DNA of 64,000 bases, from NCBI GenBank assembly GCA_905373475.1, contig CAJPTC010000007.1, positions 19,012 through 83,011 on the forward strand, written 5' to 3'. The notes below the pieces were generated by a model. It was not told the DNA's origin. It saw nothing but the letters and a program-made list of their open reading frames with translations, and searched no databases. This DNA is from Bacteroidia bacterium. Its GTDB lineage: Bacteria > Bacteroidota > Bacteroidia > Bacteroidales > CAJPTX01. A program made the position numbers and the translations under genes. Shown here in pieces: positions 44,970 through 55,985 of this stretch; the first letter of the stretch is position 1; each line of letters begins with the position of its first letter.

Positions 44970-45015
44970 CGACTCTCAATGATTATGTGGAACAAGTTTA
45001 AACTGTAATAATAAG

Positions 45016-46551
45016 ATGAGGAAAATATTGTTGGGTACAACATTGTTTCTAGGTTCTTTGCTCGCATTGGCGCTGTCTGCCAATGCGCAAGCGCCGACTC
45101 CTGCGCCTTTTACGGCGAGTGTAGCAACTCTGGAAAATGGAGACGCTGGTTTCTATAAAGCAACCATGAATGGCACAGAATTCACAGGCTATGAAGGCGA
45201 TAAGCTTACATCCCTGAATCCTGATGCCGATTATGTGTTTGTTATGAAACCGAACGCAGGTTTCCGTGCTACAACCTGCGAATTTAAGGTTACTGCACAT
45301 GGTACTGAAAGTACAAGACCGCAAGTAATAAAAGAAAAAAAGACGGGCGAAAACGTAGAGTACTACTATGTTGCCTTCAAGTTTCCCGCAGCAATGGGTA
45401 CAACAGCCATCGAAGGTAAGGTAGTGTTCAGTAAACCCGAAGACGGAAACCTCATTAAGGTAACCGATAACGGCGCTAAGGTGACTATAAAGGCTGGTGA
45501 AACTGAAGTAACCCCCACGACCTTAGTGAAGAAGGATACCGATCTGGTAATTACCGTAGAACCTCCTAAAGGACACGAACTAGAGAGTGTAACCTTCAAC
45601 GGTACAGCTCTAACCGCAGAAGCCGATAAGTCCTACAAGACGAAGATGTCGGAAGGCGAAGCAACTCTGGTTGTAAACATAAAGGGTGGCGTTACGCCTC
45701 CTGCAACCACCTATACGGCAACGATTGCAGCCGCTGAGCATGGTACAGTCTCGATCCATAAGCCGAAACTGAATGCAGATAAGAAGCTGGAAGGCTACGA
45801 AGAAGAAGCATTAACGACCCTCGAGCATGGCGTACTGTACCTCTTGGTAATGAAACCCGAGGCTGGCTATGTATTAGGGAAAATAGAAGCTAAGCTCAAA
45901 GCTCAAGGACAAGAAATGCCAATCTCATCATGGGGAGGGAAAGTGAATGCCATGAAGGGTAAGGATGGCAAGATTGAGTATTACTACGTGGGCTTTGGTT
46001 TTCCCGCAGCGATGGGTACAGAAGCTATCTCCGTTGCCGTGACTTTTTCACAGGGTAACCTGATTAAGACCACTGCCAATGGCGCTACTGTAAAGATTAT
46101 GCAAGGCGCAATGGAAGTAACTGCAGAAACAAAAGTAGGCGCTGGTGCAGTGCTAACCATTGCCGTAACCGCCCCAGAGGGGAAGGAAATCGAAAAAGTA
46201 GAATTCGCAGGAACTGCTCTTACCCTCAATAAGGACAAGGTTTACGTTGCGACAATGCCAGATGCTGAGGCTACCCTAGTTGTCTCCATGAAAGAAGGCG
46301 CTGCTGTTGCTGACGCTGTTCTTGATGCAGTGGTAGTATACCCGAATCCGTTTGCTTCGGAGATTGTGGTAACGAACTTAGCAGAGGTTGCAAAGGTAGC
46401 TTTGGTAAATGCACAAGGTGTAGTGGTTCGCTCTGTATTGCCTAATGGTGCAAGCGAATTGCGTCTCGCCGTAGAAGATTTGCCAGCTGGTTTGTACCTG
46501 TTGTTATTAGAAAACAACGGTGCTCAGAAGGCTATCCGTTTGGTAAAGTAG
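45016..46551 (+). CDS. Secreted T9SS cargo with two internal repeats and type A sorting domain
   Basis: 511 residues. A signal peptide ends near ANAQA (residue 26). Two copies of a roughly 190-residue unit follow (about 33-225 and 233-430). Both contain YYYVxFxFPAAMGTxAI, a GNLIKxTxNGAxVxI strand, and ExxxVxFxGTAL before a closing ATLVV. The units resemble the bacterial-repeat folds of surface proteins. The end (about 440-511) is a T9SS type A domain: VVYPNPFASEIVV, LVNAQGVVVRS, LPAGLYLLLLE, KAIRLVK. It should be exported by the T9SS, with the domain removed on export. No enzymatic motif is seen; an adhesin or matrix role is only a guess. Confidence 0.85.
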   Translation: MRKILLGTTLFLGSLLALALSANAQAPTPAPFTASVATLENGDAGFYKATMNGTEFTGYEGDKLTSLNPDADYVFVMKPNAGFRATTCEFKVTAHGTESTRPQVIKEKKTGENVEYYYVAFKFPAAMGTTAIEGKVVFSKPEDGNLIKVTDNGAKVTIKAGETEVTPTTLVKKDTDLVITVEPPKGHELESVTFNGTALTAEADKSYKTKMSEGEATLVVNIKGGVTPPATTYTATIAAAEHGTVSIHKPKLNADKKLEGYEEEALTTLEHGVLYLLVMKPEAGYVLGKIEAKLKAQGQEMPISSWGGKVNAMKGKDGKIEYYYVGFGFPAAMGTEAISVAVTFSQGNLIKTTANGATVKIMQGAMEVTAETKVGAGAVLTIAVTAPEGKEIEKVEFAGTALTLNKDKVYVATMPDAEATLVVSMKEGAAVADAVLDAVVVYPNPFASEIVVTNLAEVAKVALVNAQGVVVRSVLPNGASELRLAVEDLPAGLYLLLLENNGAQKAIRLVK

Positions 46552-46572
46552 TCTATACTAGGTTGTTATTAC

Positions 46573-46607
46573 AGCACGGGCGTGGAAATTCCGCGTCCGT
46601 GCTTTTT
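46573..46607 (+). terminator. Rho-independent terminator of the 45016 gene
   Basis: AGCACGGGCGTGG / CCGCGTCCGTGCT, a 13-bp stem with two wobble pairs and a short loop, followed by TTTTT. Confidence 0.85.
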
Positions 46608-46710
46608 ATATATATATCATGTCTTAACCAAAACCTCCCGTTAAATTATTTACCTTTTTCATAAATTGCGATCAGTTTTCTATGTTTATCAACTAATAAA
46701 TACTGATTGC

Positions 46711-49700
46711 ATGACTTTTATTAGGTTTAATGTGTGGCTATGGCTACTGCTAACCCTCCCCTTGTGTCTTTGGGCTCAGGACGAGGTACAGTTAGGTGGT
46801 CATCGCTTTGTGCCTCCACAGAACATGGAGGGCAATGTACGCGGACGCGATGCCGACGTGGCAGCTCTGAAAGGGCTAAAAAACGTACTGGTACAATTCA
46901 AGCAAATTCCGAATGCAGAAGCAATCGCGAAACTGCGTGCTGCGGGACTCGAACTTGGGTCGTACGTCGGAGGAAATGCATACTACGCAGCTCTCTCGGG
47001 CGATGCGCGCGTGGTTTCACAAGTACGTCGCTTGCATTTGCTAACCTCTATGGTTGCCATGCGTCCTGAGTGGAAACTCCATACCGCTCTCTCTGGTGCA
47101 GAGCTTCCTACATGGGCAACAACAGGGGGGAATGTAAAAGTGGTCGTTCGCTTTGCACCCAATGCGCCACGCACAACGATTGTGGCAGCATTGCAAGAAC
47201 TAGGCGCAACTGCCATTCATCTTTCTACCCTTTTTGACCAAGTGGAGGTTACCGCTTCCCGCTCTCAAATCAACGCTATTGCTGCATTACCTTGGGTACT
47301 GGCAATAAACCCTATAGATCGTCCTTCCACCCTCTTCAATGACGGTGGCGCTAAATTAGGACGTGCGCAAATACTACGTCAACCCACCTCAATGGGAGGT
47401 CGTGGACTCTCGGGCGCAGGTCGAAAAGTGGGTATATGGGATGGTAATGTGATCTATCACCCCGATTTTGCTAATCGCGTTCATGTACAAGAATACGAGA
47501 GTGCTGACGGAAATGAAGAACATGGTACACACGTGGCGGGCACAGTACTCGGAGCAGGTTTGCTAAATGCAAAGGCACGAGGCATGGCGCCCAAAGCAGA
47601 AGCATGGACGTACAATTTCAATGTCTCGTCGAACGGATTGAGTGAGCGCGAAGAGATGGCTCTGGCGCGCGAACGCTTTGGTATTCACGCGACGCAGAAT
47701 TCTTACGGACTTGCCATCGGCGGCTTGTGTGACCAATTGAAAGAACTCGTTTATTTCAATTCGGAGTATCAGATTGATGCGCTTGCTAATAAGTATCCGA
47801 CTCTTACGCATGTCTATGCTGCGGGGAACGACCAATTCCGTTGTACAGAAGAGACAAGAGAGCTTTGGGGCGTGGAAGGGTACGGAACAACCTCACGAAA
47901 GGCAAAAAATATCATCACCGTGGGTGCGGTAGACGACTACGGGTTTATCGCCTCTTTTAGCAGCTGGGGACCTACTGATGATGGGCGTTTATTCCCATTG
48001 CTTTGTGCAAAAGGAGTACAAGTTTATAGTACGCAACCGAAGAGTAAATACGCGTTCCTAGATGGTACCTCTATGGCTTGTCCTACAGTGACGGGGCACG
48101 CCTTACTACTACAAGAACGCTATGCACAGCTTTACCACGGCGAGGAAATGCGTAGTGACCTCGTACGCGCGCTTTTAGCAAACACCGCTGACGATGCAGG
48201 AACAGAAGGACCTGACTTTAAGTATGGGTACGGTGTTATGAACGCCGAAAAGGCAGTTATTGCACTAGAAAAAGAGTTTTTTGCGTTTGGCGAAGTAGAA
48301 ACGGGCAAGAGCTTTACAAAAGAAATTACTCTTCCCGCAGGGACGCAAGAGGCTCGTGTTATGCTGGTATGGAACGACCCAGCATCTGAGCGTGATTATC
48401 AGTGGGGACAATCTGTTCTGATAAACGATCTTGACCTCCGTGTAGCAGTTGCAGGCAAAGAATATCAGCCATGGGTACTTAAACCAGAAAAAGGGAAAGT
48501 TGAACTACCCGCTGAACGTGCGAACGATCGTTTGAACAATGTAGAACAGGTAACACTCACTAGTACTGAGTTAGCAGGCGCAACGAACATAAGCGTTACC
48601 GTAAAAGGGACACGTATTACCGATGGTAAACAAGCGTTTGCTATCGTATGGTGGGCTGACGGGAAACCAGAGGCTCGTATAGTAGCTCCTGCTGCTGGTG
48701 AGGTTTATGCTGTAGGTGAGACCACCGTAGGCATTCTAGAAGCGGTAGAAGCGCCTTACGTAGTGGAAATATCGTATGACGGCGGGAAGAATTATAACTA
48801 CTTGGGCAAAGTAGCGGGTCAGTATCTGCAAATGAGCTATCGAATTCCCGAAGGTGCGCCCAATACGAACCAAGCAAAAATGCGCATCATTGACAAAATG
48901 GGGCGTACGGCTGTAAGTACTGGTCAGTTTACTATCTCTGAGAAAATCGAGAACCTTGAGTTGACGACTGGCGATTGCGGTCTAGCGGGCTGGAAACTCA
49001 CTTGGGATAAAGCTAAAGCGGCAAGTGCAGAGTACGAGATACTCTTGGCAGACCGAAGCAAAGGGACGTGGCACTCTATTGGTCATACGGCGGAGACTGA
49101 ATTTGTAATTCCTGAGGCAAATTTCCACGCTGGCGAGCAACCCAGTTTCTGCGTTGCTATACGTTTTGGCGATAACCAGTGGGGAGTACGTTCGGAGGCC
49201 ATTACGGCGACTGTACCCATGCCGCTTAAATTGCAACCTACAGACTTGCCATTCGCCGAGACATTTAGACAGGAAGGCTCCGATTATTTCAAGATAACGG
49301 GGGGAAAACACACTTCTATCTTCTATCGCAATGTATCCTACCAGCAAACACCGGGTTCTAATGTCCTCTATTATGGCGTAGTAGGAGTAGGAACATTCGA
49401 CGAGAGTGCATGGTTTGATAAGGGAAAAAACGGCGACTTTATTAGCGATCTGACTTTGTGTAATATCGATTTGACATCGTTTGCAGCCGACCAGCAAGTG
49501 CAACTACACATCCGTGGTGGTTTGGCACGCAACACAGTTTCGGAACTTACCACATCGCGTTTCCGTGTTTTAGACAATGGGAAACCGTTACCCAATTCTT
49601 ATGGTAAAGAGGTTGTAGAAACTACGCAGAATGGTCTCGAGGACTATTACTACCTCCTTCAGGGCGGAACTACTCACAAGCTCGTCATTCAGCACTGTGG

Positions 49701-52700
49701 CATGAAACCTCGTGATTTCCTAACCCTCAATGGTATCTGGATAGAAGCATTGGATCAAAACCCCGACGTAAGTGTCGCGCTTGCGCGTAAGGTAAGTGAT
49801 AGCATCAATATGGGCGTAACATTCTTCCCCTTTGCTGTAAAGAACGTCTCGTCACGCCCTGCGGATAAAGTGGAACTACGCGTCTATCTCAATGATAAGT
49901 GGGTGACAAGCAAAGAGGTAAAGAACTTATTGCCAAAAACAGATCAGGTGATTAACGTACCGATCGATCTTAGCACGACAGATCCATACGGAGCGCGCTA
50001 CACGATACGAGCAGAGGTTGCAATGGCTGACGAAAAGAACACAAAGAACAATACTTTCACGTTTGCCATCAACAATTTGGGGAAGGTGCAAACCCACCCG
50101 AGCTCTACCTACTACGGTGGCGAAGCTATGGATCCTCGGCGTACGATCGAGGTTGACAAGCCTATTCTATACACAGACAACGGGGGTGCCTATAGCGATT
50201 ACTTAACTTCGCAGCGTGCCACCTTGCAATTTATTCCCAAAGACCCATCTATGCGTCTGCGTGTCCGCTTTCATAGTGTAGACTTGGTGGGAGACAGCAC
50301 ATATCTTGTAATCTACACATCCAAAGCACCTGCAACCCTCGAGATGGGCGAAACGCCGCCTCGCGACATCTTGCAAGACCATGCTGAGAATTTGGAATAC
50401 GTCTCAGACTCTGACGATGGTGGACTTGTCTTTTTCTTCCGTACAAAAGAGGAGGGACGGGCAGCTGGATGGCGTGCAGAGATCGATCTTGTTCCGATGG
50501 CTAATCCGTTGACACTACTCAGTGCCAAAGCCTCTTTGCGTGGGACAAAAGCGGACGAACGTGTACCAGTACAAGTTACTATTCGGAACAACTATCCTAC
50601 GCCGCAAAAGGATGTAAATGTGTCGCTCTTCAGCCCATATCTTGCCTCCTACATCAGCGATACGCTCATTAGCGAGGTAAAACCTGGAATTACGGAGCTT
50701 TCGCTTCCTCCTGTAAAAATCAAACAGCGCTTCATTACTGACTGTCAAGCGGTAATACAAGCCAATTGCGATACTTACGGACAAGACAATAGCCGTAAGA
50801 CGCTTCTTGCTTACGAAAAGTACCCCATCCCAGGACTGATAGGGGTTTCTAATCCCTATATCTTCGAGATGATAGTGAACGACTCTCTATTCTCTCCCAA
50901 TGATCCGTGGATACACGTCCAGTACGAAACGTTCCCCACCATTCCCGTTTATATTGACGACCAAAAGGTGAAGGTGCAGTACTCATTGGAATTTGGAGAA
51001 GACGATGTTCCGTACGCCATCGGAGCATGGGTGGACTGGAATCAGAATTCCGAATTTGAGGAGACTGAGAAGACCAGTGCCAATTTCGAGGCTGGCGAAT
51101 CTGAACCTGTGCTTAGTATACCGTTACCAAGTACTCTTCAAGAAGGCGAGTATCGTGTACGGATGGCAATATGTCCTCCAGATGCATTGAAGGATGGTGC
51201 GAACTTCCCCAATGGCTTTGCCTACGGCGATCTGCGCGATTTCACATTTGCAGTAAAAGCGAAAAATCCGACAACAGACGATCTCGAACTGCTTGCTATA
51301 GATGCGGGAGATTCGGGAGAGAACTTAGCCTCTAATCAACCAATCTCTTTACAACTCAAGAACCGTTCATTGCATACATATGATAAGGAGATTACGGTAA
51401 CTGTGAGTGTAGATGGAGCACCTGAAGCTAGTGAAACTATAAAAGTGGATCCTGCTATCGAGGCAAAAGACAACGGAGAGATAGAGCTTCAGGGAATAAC
51501 AGCCAATCTTTCCACACCTGGGCGGCACATAATCAAGGCAACCATTGCAGAGAAGCCTGAGGCAGTAAATACGACGAATAATACCACGACTCATATTGTC
51601 TATTGTACAAAACATAAAGTGGACGATGAGCAGTACTGTATGTCGTTCCAAAGCCTTGTTAGCGAAAGCGACAAACAGAGTGTTGTTCTCCCTCACGTTG
51701 CATCTCAACTCAAGGAGTTCCGTCAAGGTGACATCTATCGTTTCGAGATGCTTTTCAAAGCTGACCAGTCGCAACCTGCGACCTTGCTACAAGGGAAGAA
51801 ATTTGCAATACAGCTAGCGCGTAATTCGGAATATGGTTTCCCCAACAACTCAATTGGCGTTGTCTGTGGTGACTATGCTTTCCGTTGGACTGACGGCAAT
51901 GCTGTTACATTCGGGCAATGGCATCATCTAGCTGTAGAAGTGGCCATCACCAAAATGCCAACCGAAGATTCGTCGGGCGATACCGATGTAAGAATTTGGA
52001 TTGATGGAAAACCGCAAAAAATAAACACGTACGGTTTAGACATCCCTAATTTCCGCGCATTGGAGTTGGGTAAGTATTTCAATGGTGAGATTGACGAGTT
52101 CCGTTGCATGCGTGGTAAAGCAGAAGATGCAAAGATCCTTGAGTACATAAATAAGCACTATGTAAAGAGTGGCGAAGACCTCCCCGCGAATTGCATTGCC
52201 GAATACAGCTTCGACGAAGGCACAGGAAACTGGGCTAGTATTTGCAAGGGTACTGCGGCTGGAATAGAAGTTACCGACGCTACTCTTGTAAGTAAAACGG
52301 AGAATGGGATCTGGAAAAAACACGGTGAACTACTCAGCCAGATCAGCTTTGACGGAATGGTGAGCAAGCAGTTGGTAGGTAACAAGTGGAAGGTGAAGTT
52401 TAAGAAAGAAGTCGCTGCACATAAGAATGCTATCAAGGGCTCGCTACTCCCTAACTGGCAGGGAACAGAATTCAAGTACAAAGGGAAGACAGTTACCGAA
52501 AACCAACTCTTTGATTTCACAACAGATGTTACCATCAATGCTACTCTTACATTGTTTGGGAAGTCCTACAACCAAACATTAGTTTTTGAGTTTGAGGCAG
52601 ACGAATCTGATGCGCGCGATTTGCTTTCATTAGGTCTCAAGAAAGCGAACAATGCAGGGATGACCGCTGACCTTGATGTGGTGCAGCCCATACCTACAGT

Positions 52701-55700
52701 TTGCCCAATTGTACTGAAGCGTGCAGAATTTGGCGAACCTACTGCGCTCAATAAGGTAAAACTCTCTTTTGAAGCTTCGCCCGAAGCACAGGTTTATGTC
52801 GACGAGGTAAAACCCGCGAATATACTGGTTAACAATGTGACTGAGGTGGATTTCACACGTCCGCGTGTTCTGATAGTAGAGGCAAAGAACAAGGAAACGA
52901 AGCGTTACGAAGTCAGTCTACTACGCGAACAAACGATTACATGGGACAACGTAGTAACCTCCTATACCTACGGGGCAGCAGCGGTCACTCTGTCAGCGAC
53001 TGCTTCTTCCAACCTCCCTGTACGTTACGAAGCGTTAATGCCTACAGTTGCAAGTGTAGTGGACAACCAGCTCCGTATTGGTTTACCTGGCAGTGCTGTA
53101 ATCCGTTGTATACAAAACGGTAATGAACAGTATACATTAGCTCAGCCCATAGAGAAGACTATTGTAGTAGCAAAGAAGCCGATTACCGTGGTGCCAAAAC
53201 TGGAAGCGACCGTCTCTTATGGTGCGCCCATTGATTGGAAATTCTCTTACACAGGGCTTGTGAGCGAAGCTGATCGCGCATGGCTAAAAGACGAAAGTGC
53301 AAAGGGGGCTTACAAACTCTCTAATGCAGCAGGAGTAACTTTCGCTATGGACGATCTGCTCCCCGCTGGACAATACAAGTTGCAAGCCACAGGTGCATAC
53401 GAGACAGAGCGTTACATTATTACCCCAGAAGAGAAAACATTTGAGGTAGTAAATGACAAGCAAGTTGAGGTTACGTTTGTAGTGAAAGACAACGACGGTC
53501 CTTTGGCAGACGTACTTATTACAGTTGCTAAGCTCGAAGGGCGGACTAACACCAATGGCGAAGTGCGTTTCCCGCTGCCTATAGGCAAGGCTATAGGGTA
53601 TGTGGCATCTAAAGGGAGCGTCCGTATTGATGGCTCACATACTCCCACGGCGAGTGGCAACAACAAGGTTGAGATTACATTCCCCAAAGAGACGCTCACG
53701 CTGACCTACAAGCCAGATGAGCATAGTACACTCAGTGGAAATACGCTTCAGAAGGTCGCAGTCTCTATGAGTGGGACAGACGTGCTAGTAGTGCCTGCCG
53801 AAGGTTACGAATTTGTTCAGTGGTCTGACGGACGTAAGGACAATCCGCGTCGCGATACCCAAGTCGCACAATCGCTGGAGGTTACCGCTCAGTGTAAAGC
53901 CAAATTATTTACCATACACTATGCTATTGTCGGATCGGGAAAATGGTTACAAGGCGAACAGGAACAGGTGGTAGCATACAACGAGAATGCAAGCCCCATT
54001 GCTGTAGCACCCGCAGACGATGAAAGCCTCTTTGAACGCTGGAGTGACGGAAATGTATCGGCAGAGCGAGAGGATAAGAATGTCAAGAGAGATGCAGAAC
54101 ATACTGCATACTTTACTAGCTACGCAACGCTACCCACTGTTCAGAAATTCGATGACGGCACTTTCCCCAAAGGCTGGTATTCGTTGAGTGAAGGTGCTAC
54201 TACAAACCCCATGTATGTGGCAAATGGGTTGAGTGACAAGGCTTTTGTACTCGACAATGGCTTCCTCTTCTGCGACAATCGCAATCTGGCAATCAATGGT
54301 AGAAATTATACAACCTACCTGTATACGCCTCGCTACCGTACTACGGGCTTGGCAGCTGACTTACAGATGCATTTTGATTATTCGTTACGTTGGGGTTTCC
54401 AAGCAAGTCGTTTTGTCGTAGAGTATACTACAGACGGGCAGAACTGGCAACCTTGGACCACGAATATTCCGAACAGTGGCGAGGGACGTGCTACATTTGA
54501 TGCGACCCTTGACGCTACGCTCTTTGCTGGAAAAGAGTTTGTGCAGTTCCGGTTTGTGTATCAACCGATTGGTGGCTGGTATCTATGCATAGATAACGTG
54601 AACATTTTCGAGAAAAAAACGCAGCAATACACTCTTAGCTATGTAAGCGAACCCGCTGGGGCAGGCGAGTTTATTATTGACGATGTTGTGGTTGAATCGC
54701 AAACAGTGGAACACGGCGAAGCGGCTAAACTTGTTGAAGCTCAGGCAAAAGCCGACTATCGTTTCATTGGTTGGAAGGGCGGCAGTACATCGCCCAAATT
54801 CCGTGCCGTAGGCTCAGTATTTGCCGATGCTACTTATACGGCTCTTTTTGCAAAGGCGGAAAACGTGCGTGTAGCTTACACGGCTAGCCCAGCGGAAGGG
54901 GGAACTATCGTTGGCGAGGCGGGACTACCTCTCTCGTATCAATTGCTGAATAAAGGAGGTAATGCTGCTCCCGTGAAGGCTGTTGCGAATGAAGGATGGC
55001 AGTTTGCATACTGGTTGCATAACGGCGTTGCTGTAGCAGAGCTACAAGATAATGATGTACAGGCAGATTATGAACGCACTGCGGTCTTTACTCGAAGCAC
55101 AAAGACAGTACATTTCGTGGTGACTTGCGATAAGGGTACGCTCCGCGATGCACAACTAACACTTGGTATCAAGACTTTCGATCTGCAAAATGATGGACGC
55201 TTGCAATTGGAATTGGCTACTGGCGAATACCAATATACGATAGGTGCTCCGCACTATCAGTCTAGTAAAGGTAAATTTGTAGTGGGTGCAGAGGATGTAA
55301 CTATCTCGGTACTACTTAAGCGTTTACCGAATGAGTATATTCCACTCTATGCTATCACTTTTGCACAGCCAAGGAATGGTAAACTAAGTGTTCTATTGCA
55401 AGGACGCGAACTGACTTCGGGCTACGAGGTAGAAAAAGGTACTGAGCTTGAACTTCAAGTAATGCCCAATGAGGGGTACGAGTTAGAATCGCTAAAGGCT
55501 GGTGACGATAATTTGACAGGGACGGTTGCAGACAACAAAGTCCGTTACACAGTGCAGAATGCGGTAACAATTAGCGCACAGTTTAAGCAAAAAGCAACGC
55601 ACGTAGACTCCTCTGAAGTATTCAGTATCTCTGCGAGACCTAATCCATTCGCAGACAAGCTGAGAATTATAAATGAGGAACAGATACAAGGTATCTATCG

Positions 55701-55854
55701 CCTCACCAATGCTACGGGAGTTGTTGTACGTAGTGGTAAGCTAGAGAGTCATGAAGTTGTTATTGAAACAGCCGACCTTGCTTCTGGACTATACCTTCTC
55801 CGTATAACCAGTGCCAATGGTGCTTCTAAGACCATACGCGTAGTGAAAGAGTAA
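46711..55854 (+). CDS. Giant multidomain subtilisin-like (S8) serine protease, T9SS exported
   Basis: 3047 residues from the ATG at 46711, which gives the signal peptide ending at LWAQD; the open frame reaches back to 46666. A propeptide-like part (about 30-215) precedes the S8 domain with Asp244 (VGIWDGNV), His271 (EEHGTHVAGTV) and Ser454 (DGTSMACPTVTGH). A jelly-roll follows (about 520-660), then Fn3/CARDB-like modules, a GEVED-type domain (about 1400-1515, WVDWNQNSEFEE), a LamG-like domain (about 1635-1815), an MBG-like part (about 2070-2240), bacterial-repeat units (about 2325-2470 and 2640-2960), a cleaved-adhesin-like jelly-roll (about 2470-2635) and a type A sorting domain (RPNPFADKLRI...ASGLYLLRI...KTIRVVKE). 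Domain borders are approximate. No frameshift was seen across 9.1 kb. Confidence 0.88.
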   Translation: MTFIRFNVWLWLLLTLPLCLWAQDEVQLGGHRFVPPQNMEGNVRGRDADVAALKGLKNVLVQFKQIPNAEAIAKLRAAGLELGSYVGGNAYYAALSGDARVVSQVRRLHLLTSMVAMRPEWKLHTALSGAELPTWATTGGNVKVVVRFAPNAPRTTIVAALQELGATAIHLSTLFDQVEVTASRSQINAIAALPWVLAINPIDRPSTLFNDGGAKLGRAQILRQPTSMGGRGLSGAGRKVGIWDGNVIYHPDFANRVHVQEYESADGNEEHGTHVAGTVLGAGLLNAKARGMAPKAEAWTYNFNVSSNGLSEREEMALARERFGIHATQNSYGLAIGGLCDQLKELVYFNSEYQIDALANKYPTLTHVYAAGNDQFRCTEETRELWGVEGYGTTSRKAKNIITVGAVDDYGFIASFSSWGPTDDGRLFPLLCAKGVQVYSTQPKSKYAFLDGTSMACPTVTGHALLLQERYAQLYHGEEMRSDLVRALLANTADDAGTEGPDFKYGYGVMNAEKAVIALEKEFFAFGEVETGKSFTKEITLPAGTQEARVMLVWNDPASERDYQWGQSVLINDLDLRVAVAGKEYQPWVLKPEKGKVELPAERANDRLNNVEQVTLTSTELAGATNISVTVKGTRITDGKQAFAIVWWADGKPEARIVAPAAGEVYAVGETTVGILEAVEAPYVVEISYDGGKNYNYLGKVAGQYLQMSYRIPEGAPNTNQAKMRIIDKMGRTAVSTGQFTISEKIENLELTTGDCGLAGWKLTWDKAKAASAEYEILLADRSKGTWHSIGHTAETEFVIPEANFHAGEQPSFCVAIRFGDNQWGVRSEAITATVPMPLKLQPTDLPFAETFRQEGSDYFKITGGKHTSIFYRNVSYQQTPGSNVLYYGVVGVGTFDESAWFDKGKNGDFISDLTLCNIDLTSFAADQQVQLHIRGGLARNTVSELTTSRFRVLDNGKPLPNSYGKEVVETTQNGLEDYYYLLQGGTTHKLVIQHCGMKPRDFLTLNGIWIEALDQNPDVSVALARKVSDSINMGVTFFPFAVKNVSSRPADKVELRVYLNDKWVTSKEVKNLLPKTDQVINVPIDLSTTDPYGARYTIRAEVAMADEKNTKNNTFTFAINNLGKVQTHPSSTYYGGEAMDPRRTIEVDKPILYTDNGGAYSDYLTSQRATLQFIPKDPSMRLRVRFHSVDLVGDSTYLVIYTSKAPATLEMGETPPRDILQDHAENLEYVSDSDDGGLVFFFRTKEEGRAAGWRAEIDLVPMANPLTLLSAKASLRGTKADERVPVQVTIRNNYPTPQKDVNVSLFSPYLASYISDTLISEVKPGITELSLPPVKIKQRFITDCQAVIQANCDTYGQDNSRKTLLAYEKYPIPGLIGVSNPYIFEMIVNDSLFSPNDPWIHVQYETFPTIPVYIDDQKVKVQYSLEFGEDDVPYAIGAWVDWNQNSEFEETEKTSANFEAGESEPVLSIPLPSTLQEGEYRVRMAICPPDALKDGANFPNGFAYGDLRDFTFAVKAKNPTTDDLELLAIDAGDSGENLASNQPISLQLKNRSLHTYDKEITVTVSVDGAPEASETIKVDPAIEAKDNGEIELQGITANLSTPGRHIIKATIAEKPEAVNTTNNTTTHIVYCTKHKVDDEQYCMSFQSLVSESDKQSVVLPHVASQLKEFRQGDIYRFEMLFKADQSQPATLLQGKKFAIQLARNSEYGFPNNSIGVVCGDYAFRWTDGNAVTFGQWHHLAVEVAITKMPTEDSSGDTDVRIWIDGKPQKINTYGLDIPNFRALELGKYFNGEIDEFRCMRGKAEDAKILEYINKHYVKSGEDLPANCIAEYSFDEGTGNWASICKGTAAGIEVTDATLVSKTENGIWKKHGELLSQISFDGMVSKQLVGNKWKVKFKKEVAAHKNAIKGSLLPNWQGTEFKYKGKTVTENQLFDFTTDVTINATLTLFGKSYNQTLVFEFEADESDARDLLSLGLKKANNAGMTADLDVVQPIPTVCPIVLKRAEFGEPTALNKVKLSFEASPEAQVYVDEVKPANILVNNVTEVDFTRPRVLIVEAKNKETKRYEVSLLREQTITWDNVVTSYTYGAAAVTLSATASSNLPVRYEALMPTVASVVDNQLRIGLPGSAVIRCIQNGNEQYTLAQPIEKTIVVAKKPITVVPKLEATVSYGAPIDWKFSYTGLVSEADRAWLKDESAKGAYKLSNAAGVTFAMDDLLPAGQYKLQATGAYETERYIITPEEKTFEVVNDKQVEVTFVVKDNDGPLADVLITVAKLEGRTNTNGEVRFPLPIGKAIGYVASKGSVRIDGSHTPTASGNNKVEITFPKETLTLTYKPDEHSTLSGNTLQKVAVSMSGTDVLVVPAEGYEFVQWSDGRKDNPRRDTQVAQSLEVTAQCKAKLFTIHYAIVGSGKWLQGEQEQVVAYNENASPIAVAPADDESLFERWSDGNVSAEREDKNVKRDAEHTAYFTSYATLPTVQKFDDGTFPKGWYSLSEGATTNPMYVANGLSDKAFVLDNGFLFCDNRNLAINGRNYTTYLYTPRYRTTGLAADLQMHFDYSLRWGFQASRFVVEYTTDGQNWQPWTTNIPNSGEGRATFDATLDATLFAGKEFVQFRFVYQPIGGWYLCIDNVNIFEKKTQQYTLSYVSEPAGAGEFIIDDVVVESQTVEHGEAAKLVEAQAKADYRFIGWKGGSTSPKFRAVGSVFADATYTALFAKAENVRVAYTASPAEGGTIVGEAGLPLSYQLLNKGGNAAPVKAVANEGWQFAYWLHNGVAVAELQDNDVQADYERTAVFTRSTKTVHFVVTCDKGTLRDAQLTLGIKTFDLQNDGRLQLELATGEYQYTIGAPHYQSSKGKFVVGAEDVTISVLLKRLPNEYIPLYAITFAQPRNGKLSVLLQGRELTSGYEVEKGTELELQVMPNEGYELESLKAGDDNLTGTVADNKVRYTVQNAVTISAQFKQKATHVDSSEVFSISARPNPFADKLRIINEEQIQGIYRLTNATGVVVRSGKLESHEVVIETADLASGLYLLRITSANGASKTIRVVKE

Positions 55855-55877
55855 ACACACTCCTCGCGAAAAGAGAC

Positions 55878-55910
55878 AAAGGGTATTGCCTTCGGGCAGT
55901 ACCCTTTTTT
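55878..55910 (+). terminator. Rho-independent terminator of the S8 protease gene
   Basis: AAAGGGTATTGCC / GGCAGTACCCTTT with a TTCG tetraloop and one wobble pair, running into TTTTTT. Confidence 0.9.
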
Positions 55911-55947
55911 GTATTGTGTCACCGTTTTATAGTCTTAAGGTTTTCAC

Positions 55948-55975
55948 AGAAAAAGTTCTCCCTTGTTAAGGGAGA
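55948..55975 (-). terminator. Rho-independent terminator of the C10 protease gene
   Basis: On the minus strand TCTCCCTT / AAGGGAGA with a 3-base loop is followed by ACTTTTTC, just after the stop at 55986. It faces the terminator of the convergent S8 gene. Confidence 0.85.
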
Positions 55976-55985
55976 GAGCGTGGTA

